Of a DNA stretch of 64,000 bases, positions 22,657-32,004 are shown one piece after another; position 1 is the stretch's first letter; each line of letters starts with the position of its first letter. Made by a program: the position numbers and the translations under genes. The notes beneath the pieces were generated by a model that ran no database searches, was not told the origin of the DNA, and saw only the letters and a list, made by a program, of their open reading frames with translations. This stretch comes from Rachicladosporium sp. CCFEE 5018 (taxonomy: Eukaryota > Ascomycota > Dothideomycetes > Cladosporiales > Cladosporiaceae), in assembly GCA_002077045.2 (NCBI GenBank), contig KZ111141.1, forward strand, positions 1,344,625 to 1,408,624, written 5' to 3'.

Positions 22657-23904
22657 TCAATGTAGGCATCTCAGCCTCTTGCGCGGCCGTTCCTCATCTT
22701 CAGGTTCGTTCCTCGGTCTGGCGGGTCCACGATCTTTCAAATCTTCGAATTTGCAGCACCTCAGCATTCGCAATCTCAACTTTCTTCCTGACAACTTTCC
22801 CTTCAGCCAGAAGCGCTCATCGAACAAGCACTCCAGGTACTCTGCAGGCACATTCCACAGATTCTCTTCCGCGGCGAGCGCGCCTCTAGTGCGCAACGTT
22901 CCGTTGTAGCATTCCTGCACCCGATCTGACGGCCACACACGCAGCGTCAGCGTGCCATCTTTACACAATGTGTCAGCAATACCGCCGCCAAAAGCATAGT
23001 TCTCGTACGCTTTGCCGACCTCTGCGGCTGCTTCGCTCCGGAAGAAGAGCTCATTGGGACCGCAGCGCATGTGACGAGTGTGTCGGAAGGAGAATCTCAT
23101 CGCTGCGTGGGCGAGCTCGTGGAGGAGAGTCTTTGCAAGTCTGAGCCAGAGGGCTCGAACCTGTGGGACTGTCATCTGCCGCCACTTCAGTAGCCGTTGC
23201 ATGTAATAAGTGCTACTAAGAATGACTCTAGCGTACTGTGGCCTGCTGTCGTGCACCAAGCGTGGACGCGCTGTCCACGTCCGTAACTCTCCAGCGTGCG
23301 CGTTTTTCGTCCGAGGCGGGTATTGGCATCTGCCAAGAAGACCAGATATGTCGCAGAAGGTGATGAAGATGCCTTGACCAAGCGATTCGAGAAATTCCAA
23401 GGTGTCCGCCTTTTCATGGGGTTTCAGCGAGCGCTGTGCCGTGAAGTCAGGCTTTGTGCAATTCTTCCCAGTCGGTACAGCACGACCAGCGCGCCAGATC
23501 CCGTGCCAGAAAGGCAGCTGGCCAGGATGCGTCAGGATCGCAGACGCAAGACGAAACGCTGGCCGCACTGCTTGGACAGCACGCTGTCTGTCCTTGACTG
23601 CCTCTTGGCTGCAGAGTGTGAGAGATCTATCTCGGTCGGAGCCTTCTGGAGGTGATATGTACTGAGTGACAGCCGGCAGCACGGAACCATGATGCTCAGC
23701 TGTGCCGAGCACGTCCACGTAGTCGAGATTGAAGGCAGTGTGGACGGTCTCTGGTAAGCCTGAAGTTATCTCGTCCAGAATATGGTGGGATCTACGTTGA
23801 GATTTAGTAGCCATTGCGGCAATGGTAGGGATGTTCTGGTCCACATGGTGCGCAACGCAACTGAATTTGGTAGAAGATTGCACCCTGGTCCGCTTGCCTG
23901 GCAT
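22657..23904 (-). CDS. HELAH family protein, copy A (putative zincin)
   Basis: A 415-residue protein of an unrecognised family with three members in this window. The start is chosen at 23904 (MPGKRTRVQ); the frame is open further upstream but with no family similarity. Shared blocks in order: VRPAFRLASAIL with QLPFWHGIWRAG (about 112-140), LESLGQGIFITFCD (about 172-185), SRPQYARVILS, LKWRQMT, then TLLHELAHAA with H262, E263 and H266, and AAAEVGKAYENYAFGGG with E295. HExxH followed by Glu 29 residues after the second His matches a gluzincin zinc site. A basic C-terminal tail (RPRKRLR) could be a nuclear signal. It has no signal peptide or membrane helix. It diverges from copy B (615 bp between starts). 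Peptidase activity is inference. Confidence 0.7.
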   Translation of the reverse strand: MPGKRTRVQSSTKFSCVAHHVDQNIPTIAAMATKSQRRSHHILDEITSGLPETVHTAFNLDYVDVLGTAEHHGSVLPAVTQYISPPEGSDRDRSLTLCSQEAVKDRQRAVQAVRPAFRLASAILTHPGQLPFWHGIWRAGRAVPTGKNCTKPDFTAQRSLKPHEKADTLEFLESLGQGIFITFCDISGLLGRCQYPPRTKNAHAGELRTWTARPRLVHDSRPQYARVILSSTYYMQRLLKWRQMTVPQVRALWLRLAKTLLHELAHAAMRFSFRHTRHMRCGPNELFFRSEAAAEVGKAYENYAFGGGIADTLCKDGTLTLRVWPSDRVQECYNGTLRTRGALAAEENLWNVPAEYLECLFDERFWLKGKLSGRKLRLRMLRCCKFEDLKDRGPARPRNEPEDEERPRKRLRCLH

Positions 23905-24518
23905 GATCGGGATGAGACCGAGAGAAAGGAATAAGATACTTGCGCAGTTGAGAGATGGGGATGTGAGATTCTCGATGACAGTCCCGATTTGCAGAGACCA
24001 ACAGGACTCCAAGGCGAGAAGGGTCCGCGGGCTTGTAGAGGTCGTTTGCAAGGCTATTGTGTGCGGACTATCAAGTGCAGTTGGTCGAGCGGTCGAACGT
24101 TTGGTAGTGGACTTGAAGCTCAGTAGTACTGCCTTTATGCGAGCGCCGAGCTCAGCATCGACATGTCTCAGTGCAGTCGATCACAAGGCATGCTCCAAAA
24201 CATCGACCCGAGAGAGATATGGTGTTCTGACCCGTTCTGAAACCGAGCCGTCTTTGAGCGCGATGTTCCAGATCACAAAGCATTGTCTGCTGTCTCGAGG
24301 CCATGGGTCCTACCCCATTCGAAGATATAAATCAGTAATGGCAGCCCACCTAACGGCGCGGAGTATGCAATCCAATCGCTTCTCTTCGGCATTCCCATTA
24401 CATTTTGCGCTGTTAGCAAAGCAGTGTCCTCTCCTCGATCACTCTATTCCTGTTAACTCGTCGATCTCGAATCGCCAAGAAGCACTTTCGCGTGCCAGAC
24501 TCAGCTTAACGTGCCAAC
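23905..24518. other. Divergent promoter of HELAH copies A and B
   Basis: About 614 bp shared upstream sequence. Open frames here continue the copy A frame upstream but without family similarity. Confidence 0.4.
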
Positions 24519-25847
24519 ATGAAGCGAACACGGGCCAATCCGGACGGTGTCCAAGAGTGCACTCGCCACATCCTGCCTTTGAACGAGGCAATGATTCGCG
24601 GAATTGCAGCTCAGAAGGGATGTCGAAGTAGCGAGATCTTGGTTAGATTGTATGCAGGATTGCCGCAAGCTGTACACCCAATGTTCGATCTCGAGTACGC
24701 AGATGTGGTCAGTCTGACGCTCTCAGCAGATCAAAGACACGCCAGGGCGAAACTCGCGAAGTCAGATACAGTCTCTGTGACACAAGAACGAAGTCGTGAC
24801 GACTTCTTGCTCGCATGCATCTTGCACGAAACAGGAGCGCCACCAGTAGGTGAACCCGTAGCATCCACGGTGGATGAGCTTGCCCTAGTTCTCAATCGAG
24901 CACGTCAGGCGGCAGTGGAAGCTGTGAAGCCAGCATTCCGTCTCGCATCGGCCATCTTGAGTAGCGAAGACCAGCTGCCGTTTTGGCATGGCATACAACG
25001 AGCTGGGAAACGGGCGGAAAGGTCGTCAAGTGCTCCAGACAGAATCCCCACCTTTGTGACAAAGACTGACTTCACAGCCGAGGACCAGGCAATCACTCTA
25101 GGCTTTCTCCGGGAGCTCGGCCAAGGTATCTTCATCAGCTTCTGTGACACCGGTAACGATTGCGGTCGAATGTACCTACCCTATGACCTTGATCCAAACA
25201 GTTACTGGGGTTGTCATTGGCGGAGTGAACCTCGCCTGTGGCAGGATAGGAGACCACGCTTCGCGCGAGTCGAGCTCAGCGTGTATGACTATCTGTTACC
25301 GTTGCTGCGCTGGCGAGAGCTCACCGCTACACAGCTACGCAGGACGTACTTGGCGCTCGCTGTTACGATGCTACATGAGCTTGCACACGTCGCGGCCGGA
25401 CACGCATTTCGCCGCTCACCAAACGAGACTGCGCGTGCGGGAGACATCTACTTCCGAGGCGCACTGGTCGCTGAGGTCGGGTGGTCGTATGAAAGCTATA
25501 CGTTTGGTGGAGGAGTCGACATTCCGGTAAGTGAATCGGATCCCTCCAGACTCTTCGATTGGCCATGTCCTCAGGCGCTGCAGAGCTACCAGAGCAGAGG
25601 ATGCTGTGCACCAAGGAAAGATCTGTTCTCCCTGATCGGGAGCCCCGGCAATGTTTCGGTCGATGCGGTTAATCGCTCCTTCTGTAAAACTTTCTGGGAG
25701 GCAAAGGCTTGCGACAATCCGAGCGTGGCATTCCGTTTGAACAGATGCTGCGGGGTCTACCTCTATGGCGAAGATGGGAGTTCGTTGGATGACCAGGAAG
25801 ACATCCAGCGGCGGCGGCTTCTCAAGAAGAGGAAGCTTGGCTTGTAG
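24519..25847 (+). CDS. HELAH family protein, copy B (putative zincin)
   Basis: A 442-residue intronless paralogue of copy A, in opposite orientation. Conserved blocks: LPQAVHPMFDLEYADVV (about 48-64), VKPAFRLASAIL and QLPFWHGIQRAG (about 136-163), LRELGQGIFISFCD (about 197-210), DRRPRFARVELS, LLRWRELT, TMLHELAHVA with H286, E287 and H290, and VAEVGWSYESYTFGGG with E319, again 28 residues after the second His. The C-terminal half holds paired Cys (GCCAP, RCCG), and the tail is strongly basic (RRRLLKKRKLGL), suggesting nuclear import. The divergence between A and B is large despite adjacency, so the duplication is old or the family evolves fast. Catalysis is not proven; no propeptide or secretion signal is seen. 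Confidence 0.7.
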   Translation: MKRTRANPDGVQECTRHILPLNEAMIRGIAAQKGCRSSEILVRLYAGLPQAVHPMFDLEYADVVSLTLSADQRHARAKLAKSDTVSVTQERSRDDFLLACILHETGAPPVGEPVASTVDELALVLNRARQAAVEAVKPAFRLASAILSSEDQLPFWHGIQRAGKRAERSSSAPDRIPTFVTKTDFTAEDQAITLGFLRELGQGIFISFCDTGNDCGRMYLPYDLDPNSYWGCHWRSEPRLWQDRRPRFARVELSVYDYLLPLLRWRELTATQLRRTYLALAVTMLHELAHVAAGHAFRRSPNETARAGDIYFRGALVAEVGWSYESYTFGGGVDIPVSESDPSRLFDWPCPQALQSYQSRGCCAPRKDLFSLIGSPGNVSVDAVNRSFCKTFWEAKACDNPSVAFRLNRCCGVYLYGEDGSSLDDQEDIQRRRLLKKRKLGL

Positions 25848-26148
25848 GAGACTGGTTAGTATGGCGGGTGTGTTGGAGCTGTGTTGGCTCAATTGCTGAG
25901 CTCTTCGCTAGTCCTATATTGTCAAGCGCAGCTGGCTGCGGTGACAAGGTCCCATGTTCGATATCCGTCGTGGTTGTCACTACGAGTAGGTACCGCATGG
26001 CTGATCACCGAATTCGCACATGTAATGTGTCATTGAGTTTGCGAATCGCCGGCCTGGCGCATAGGTAAAACGCTTGCATTCAGGACGCCTGATAGAAAAC
26101 TATATACACCACCCCAGAATCAACATAAATCTCACTCCTGCAGCTTGC
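25848..26148. other. Spacer between convergent genes
   Basis: About 300 bp between HELAH copy B and NUO-51. A tRNA A-box-like TGGCTCAATTGCTGAGC (about 25884) and a B-box-like TGTTCGATATCC (about 25955) occur, but no tRNA fold could be drawn. Confidence 0.3.
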
Positions 26149-27739
26149 TTACATGCCCGGCGAGACCAACATCCCATGCTTCCCAGCGTCATGCTGCCAC
26201 CCACCGGCCAGTGCCTCGCCACCAGACTTCTGGGCGTGATCTGCAATTCTCGCCTCAAGCTCCGGCCTGAAATGCCTGATCAGACCCTGCACAGGCCACG
26301 CGAAAGCCTCACCCAGCGCGCAGATAGTATGTCCCTCCACCTGCTTCGTCAGCTCCTGCATCATGTCGATCTCACGGCTACGTGCTGTGCCGTTCTCAAA
26401 ACGCTTCATAATCTGCTCGGTCCACTTGCTGCCCTCTCGGCAGGGTGTGCACTGGCCGCAAGACTCGTGATGGTAGAACTTGGATAGTCGGGAGATCGCG
26501 CGGACCACATCGGTAGACTGGTCCATGACGATGACCGCTGCTGTGCCGAGACCGGACTGCGAGTCCTTCAGTGCATCGAAGTCCATGAGCTGAGTCTCGC
26601 AAGTCTTGGCTGGGAGGATGGGAGTCGACGAGCCGCCAGGGATGATAGCCTTGAGGTTGTCCCATCCACCTCGCACGCCACCACAGTGCTTCTCGACGAG
26701 CTCCTTCAGTGGTATCGACATCTCCTCCTCGACCGTGCAAGGGTTGTTGACGTGACCGGAAATACAGAACAGCTTGGTGCCGCTGTTCCGCTCACGGCCG
26801 AAGCTGTTGAACCAGTTTGCGCCGCGACGAATGATTGTGGGTGCGACAGCAATTGTCTCGACATTCGCAACAGTGGAGGGGCACCCGAAGAGGCCAACTG
26901 CTGCTGGGAAAGGAGGCTTCAAGCGGGGCTTGCCTGCCTTGCCCTCGAGAGACTCGATGAGAGAAGTCTCTTCACCGCAGACGTAGGCACCCATACCGCG
27001 GTGCATGATGATATCGAAGTCGTAGCCGGAGCCGCACGCGTTCTTACCAATGAGACCGGCATGGTAGGCCTCTTGAATGGCGCGCTGGAGAACTGTAGCC
27101 TCGTGGTAGAACTCGCCGCGGATGTAGATGTATGCCGCTGTGCACTACTTATCGTCAGCACCCAGTGTCGATGCACTGTGAAGACATTATACTCACGTTC
27201 ATCGCACGTCCAGCAACAAGGCATCCCTCGATCAACTTATGCGGGTCCTTCCTCATGATCTCACGATCCTTGCACGTTCCCGGCTCACCCTCATCAGCGT
27301 TCACCACCAGGTATCGCGGCTTCGTGTCGTTCTCCCAGCCCTTGGGGTTCATGAAACTCCACTTCATGCCACTTGGGAAGCCAGCTCCGCCGCGTCCACG
27401 AAGACCTGATGCCTTGATCTCCGAGATGATCCAGTCATGGCCCTTGAGAAGGATCTCTTTCGTCTTGTGCCAGTCACCATACTTCTGTGCGCTTTTCAGG
27501 TCGGCGCCGTGGTGGCCGTACAAATTCTGAAAGATCCGGTCCTGATCTTGGAGACCGCGTTGCCGTTGGACTGGTGGCGCGTCTTGGACTGTGGCCATGT
27601 TGCGCTTCTGCTGTGTGGTGACATCGTTGGCAGGAGGTGTTGGGGAGGTGGTCGTTGTGAGTGTGCGTAGGGCTACCTTGGGAAGGGCATTGGGGGCGGA
27701 GGAGCGGAGCGCCGTCTTGACGGCGGGGGCGGACAGCAT
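26149..27739 (-). CDS. nuo51: NADH:ubiquinone oxidoreductase 51-kDa subunit
   Basis: A 512-residue flavoprotein subunit of mitochondrial complex I (NDUFV1/NuoF family). The start is at 27739 (MLSAPAVKTALRS), which begins an Arg/Ser/Thr-rich mitochondrial presequence. FMN/NADH-binding glycine motifs are LRGRGGAGFPSGMKWSF and AYVCGEETSLIESLEGKAG. The N3 [4Fe-4S] ligands are in ESCGQCTPCREG, with the fourth Cys in HTICALGEAFAWP. One 52-nt intron (27145-27196, GTGAGT donor, GCTGAC branch, TAG acceptor) joins GRAMN to CTAAYIYIRGEF. A downstream CACAG acceptor would break the frame. Length and motif order match the family. It accepts electrons from NADH and passes them to the peripheral-arm Fe-S chain. 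Confidence 0.97.
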
Positions 27740-28424
27740 GATTGCAGTGTCGTGATGCAAGTAGGCTCGTGTATAGTGCGGCTTCGTCGCCTTCGGTCGG
27801 TGAACAAGGGTGTTACGTGGTGCAGCGGAAGGGTGTGGTGTGGCAATGGAGTCGATGATGGCCTGCCATCAACCCTAATTACCAGATCGTGCATTTTGAC
27901 TGGTCGATGGCCAGATCTCGGGCGATCGCGCTTTTTGGCTTGGCATCACGCCCAGACTACATGTCTTCATTTAGTCGTCAGATCGATCTTCTCAATCACG
28001 GACATCAGTCATACATGCGGTATCTATGTGGACCAGTACATACTTGCTAAGCATGATATAGCAGTGGCGATATCGAAGCCCTGATACTGGTGTCCCTACG
28101 CTTGATCGAATTCGCCAAGAAGAACACTGTGAGACGCGATCACTGCCTTAGATTTTATACTCCATATACCTACCTAGAGGTGTACGGAGCCGTACCTGAG
28201 CGAGATCTTGAAAGGTGCAGGAGGGTTTTGGGCAAAGATACGGCCACGGGAGGTAGTCTCATCGATTTGGCACTGATTCCTCTCCATCACTCCACAGCAT
28301 CTTCACTCACTCCACCTGCCTACCTTTCTCGTCCATGTTATTCCAGTGCCCGCGACATCTTCCTACATTCCCTCTCCCTCTTCTCAACATCTTCACAGCA
28401 TTGTCAAGTACCACCAATACGATC
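27740..28424. other. Divergent upstream region, no gene seen
   Basis: Between the NUO-51 start (minus) and the next plus-strand gene. TC-rich tracts precede the latter. Confidence 0.45.
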
Positions 28425-29612
28425 ATGGCCGCTTCTCAAGACGTCTCTGCCGCATGTGCACCCCTCGATCCCAAGACATCGGGTCGTAGATACTGGCGCG
28501 ATCCCATCACGTCCGTTCAGCGCGAGATCTGGCGCCCTGGCGACTCCGACGGAGTACTGGAGGCAGACTACTTCGAGCGCCCACCACCCCTGGCTCCTGT
28601 GTCCGAGCGATGGCGCCTCTATCAGACTACGCCAGCGAAGCCATTCAAGCACCGCATCTCAGAGCCGCCCAAGAATGTGCTTCTGGATGATCGAGCGTTG
28701 TATGAGGTTCTGACTTCAAATATTCCGAAGTTGGTCGCAGCGAGGGAATGGAGTCATGATCTCAGTGGGCCAGGCAAGCTGAGAGTCAGGCGGGTGCACC
28801 GGGGGCGTTCTGCGTTACCCAATGAGGATGGCGAGATTCCCTCTATTGACTTCGGCGGAAGAGTCGGGAAGTATGTGTTCTGTGGCGAAAAAGATTATGA
28901 AGAAATGAGGTATCGTGAGTTGAGTCCTGAGTGTATCCCGGAACCGCCCGCACCGGTGAGAGACAGCACACCGAAGAAAACCAACAGGGGTCACAATCAA
29001 TTCACGCCGGTAGACCAGTTAGTGCGTTTTGGCGCGCCATCAAAGAGCGAGACTAGGGGTAAGTACAAGCAGCGTGTCAACACTTTCTTGCGTCGAAGCG
29101 CAAGTCCAGTGCGGAATGGTGTTCTCAGTGGTACAGGCCGGGCCAATCGCGTCGCCACGGCTGCAATGGACTATGCTCAACCACCGGCGGAAAGTACTGG
29201 AGAGGGCTGGGAGAGCATGTGTGTTGAGCAAAACGACGAGAACGCCTTGCTCGGTGAAGGATCACATGACGCGCGAAAGCGTCCCGCGAGCATCGTAGCG
29301 TGTGCCAAACGATACAAAATGGCCGGGATCGCGGAGCCTGTGGACTCCATGATCTCGGAAGATACGGATCGACCCGATGTTGAAGATGAGGTTTCTGCAC
29401 TTGCAGAGCCGGTTGGTGGTCCTTTGCCGGGCCCGTTCGCCGAGAGCATACAGGTGCTCGAGGCCGAGCTGATGGAAGCCCATGAGTATATCTTGAAGCA
29501 GGACGAGTACATTGCGACGCAAGATGCCGAGATCGTGCAGCTGAGAAAGCGGTCATCGCTGGTGCAGCGTCCGGCAGACTTGAATGCAGCAGTTATGGAC
29601 GTAGAAGCTTAG
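28425..29612 (+). CDS. Hypothetical protein, C-terminal coiled coil
   Basis: About 395 residues, intronless. I do not recognise it. The ATG at 28425 (MAASQDVSAACAP) is preferred because the preceding in-frame codons resemble a Pro/Ser/Thr leader. The N-terminal part is Trp/Arg/Pro-rich with motifs GRRYWRDPIT, REIWRPGDSDGVLE and SERWRLYQTTP. The middle is basic and disordered. The last 60 residues form an acidic heptad-like stretch (AESIQVLEAELMEAHEYI...) suggesting a short coiled coil. It has no signal peptide or membrane helix. The coding frame is long, and its composition differs from random frames, so a real gene is likely. Confidence 0.55.
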   Translation: MAASQDVSAACAPLDPKTSGRRYWRDPITSVQREIWRPGDSDGVLEADYFERPPPLAPVSERWRLYQTTPAKPFKHRISEPPKNVLLDDRALYEVLTSNIPKLVAAREWSHDLSGPGKLRVRRVHRGRSALPNEDGEIPSIDFGGRVGKYVFCGEKDYEEMRYRELSPECIPEPPAPVRDSTPKKTNRGHNQFTPVDQLVRFGAPSKSETRGKYKQRVNTFLRRSASPVRNGVLSGTGRANRVATAAMDYAQPPAESTGEGWESMCVEQNDENALLGEGSHDARKRPASIVACAKRYKMAGIAEPVDSMISEDTDRPDVEDEVSALAEPVGGPLPGPFAESIQVLEAELMEAHEYILKQDEYIATQDAEIVQLRKRSSLVQRPADLNAAVMDVEA

Positions 29613-29699
29613 GTACTGTTGATGCTGCCGATGGGTAGCATGGTCCAGAGGCCCGTTTGGCATGGCGGCCTGGAGGGCGAGCGGAAGTAGTGCGATGCC

Positions 29700-31707
29700 T
29701 CACCAGTCCAAAGGTCGACCAGCGAGCCCCCGGCGTCGAGCACCGCCTTCATCAGCGAGAAGATATTGCTCCTCGGGTAGTACATCGAGAAGAGCTCGAG
29801 ACTTTCCAGTGGTAGTGAGAAGCACCTTGATGCGGTTCTCAGACCCTGAGATATTCAGGAGAGTCTCGATGAATCTTGTCAACGGTTTGTCAATGTCGCG
29901 ATCGTCCACCCATTGTAGACCGTCGATGACGACGAAGAGTATAGTGTCGATCTCGGCCATCAGATCACGCACAACGTCGAGAGCTAAGGTGAGCGACCCG
30001 TCGGTACCGTCAAGCTCCTCCAAGTCCGCGATGCTCAGATTGATCGGATCTTGTGGTCGTAGTGGCAAACATTGAATCAGTTGTCGAATGAGCGAGTAGA
30101 CCAATGACACCAATTCCTGCACCTCTCTGCCCATGCCACTGCGTCGTTCAGTCCCCTCCGGCAGCTTACAGAAGTACGAAACGACAGGAAGTCGCGTCTT
30201 CTCTGCGAAGTCTACAAAACTTACAGCGACTTTCGTCGTTGTGCTCATACCCTCTTGATCAAGATGTGTAGGCCCGGCAATCGCTAGAAGCTTTTCGTCG
30301 GCATTGGTGATGAAGCTCTGCAAGCGTATCGATACCCCTGTGTCGACTGACACACTTGGGGCTGTCTCATGCGGTCCGCGAACATCGTGGTAGAGGATGT
30401 AGTTTTCGAGATCTCGAGAAGCATCGAGATACTCGTCTCTTCCTGGCAGCTTGAGTTCGATCTTCGCATCACCGAGCAGGAGTCGCTTAGGCACGTCTTC
30501 TAGTTGTCGCACGCTGCGATCAGGAGTCGTGATAGCCGCGCGTTTCTGCTCTAGCCAATCCTCGGCCTGGCCTTCGAGAAGTTCCATGATATGAGTGGCG
30601 ATGAAGCTGGTCAAAGACTTGAGTCGTTGGGGTTCCTCCAGCATCAACAGCTCTTTGCGCTGACCTTCTTCAGAGGCCTTGCTCTCGATACGTCGGACTT
30701 GGGCTACTAGCTCGGCTGTCGCTCTTGCTTGGCCAATGGCAAACAATCGTAGATCATCTACTGCCGCCTGGGTCTGCACCGCTGTCGATTGCGTCTTCTC
30801 GACTACCACTCGCGTAGTCCGCTGCTCGGCTGCGATACCCATGCGGGCTTGATGCTCGACTTGGCCAGCAATGATGCTAATGTTGGCGATCTGGTCCTTG
30901 AAGTCATCGAAGAAGTCCTCTCGTAGCGCGTGCAGCACACGTTTCCACTGCTTGTCCAGGTACCAGGACATAGCATCCTTCAGGAACAGGAAGATATGCG
31001 CATAAAGCTTTGCAATCAGCATTTGGATGGCTTCAGTGTTGTAGAGCTGGCAAACGCGAGTGCAGGTTTCGACGACATGGGTAATCTCACTCAATGCTTT
31101 GCCCAGACCTTGAGCGATCTTCTCGTGGTTCGCACTCGCTTTCATGATCGACTTGGTCGCACCAGAGAAGAGCGACACATACTCGCTGCCAGTCGGGAGT
31201 AGCTCCAGTAGAGTAGCATGGGAGTTGAAGCCGCCAGCCCCTTTGTGAAAGTAGCCCTTAGCCAATCCCCATTTGCCCTTCCGTCTCGAACAGTCCCACT
31301 CTGCCCCGATATCTTCGACTGTTTCGATGACATCGGCTACGCTGGGCGCTCGTCGAGCGAACGCGGCTTTATCGCAGTCGGGTAACTTCTCACGGAATGC
31401 TTTCCACGCTTTGCTGAGCATCACACCCTCCTTGCGGAGGGATGCATCTTGGAGTTCTCTGGCACTTTGTCAGCCATCGCCGTTCCAATCCTCGCTGTCG
31501 AAGTGCTCACTGCGATCCTGGCTGCCATGGCTCGAAGTATATCCGCCAGTTGCGATCTTCGGCTTCTCGACGTTCCTCTTGCGTGCATTCATCGATCAAG
31601 ACATGCTGTAGCCGGCCTTGTGGTCCGTTCGCACGGCCTTCGAGATCCGAGCTGAATGAACGGACAAGTGCCCTCGGCTCCTCGTCCAACGTTGTGGTCA
31701 TCCCCAA
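29700..31707 (-). CDS. STAND/NACHT-like fungal protein lacking a P-loop
   Basis: 653 residues in two exons. The intron at 31465-31510 (46 nt, GTGAGC donor, ACAAAG acceptor) joins EPWQPGS to HARELQDASLRKEG. The N-terminal half is all-helical and resembles the DUF7708-type region found ahead of NACHT domains in fungal NLR-like proteins. A linker (QTQAAVDDLRLFAIGQ) leads to a degenerate nucleotide-binding region. IAGPTHLDQEGMSTTTKVA stands where a GxxGxGKT P-loop is expected and lacks GK(T/S), while LFVVIDGLQWVDD (about 575-586) looks like Walker B. No C-terminal repeats are present. It diverges from the AAA+ gene at 32005 with 297 bp between starts. It may be a scaffold or sensor rather than an ATPase; function is unknown. 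Confidence 0.65.
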
Positions 31708-32004
31708 TGTTCTTCATCAAAGTCACTTAAAATACCGACACGGCGGTATCACCGGTATTGATATACTAGTGATCGAGCCAAGCCAAACGAGGCGCTGATC
31801 ATGCCACGCGTGCTGCATGGCGTTCGCTACGGGAGTTGTTGGCTGCATCTCAGCCGCAACAAGCCCGTGCAACAGACCAACCCCTAGCGTAATCCTGCCA
31901 CCTCCGGGGGGAGAGGTTGCATAGAGATGCTCATAACAACACAACTTGCTCTGCAACCTTGAGTAAACGTGACCAGAGAGTTCCCAGCATCACTCTTGGT
32001 CAAT

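Noticed and set aside
25884..25966. A possible tRNA between HELAH copy B and NUO-51
   Set aside because: A- and B-box-like motifs are present, but no acceptor, anticodon or T stem could be paired.
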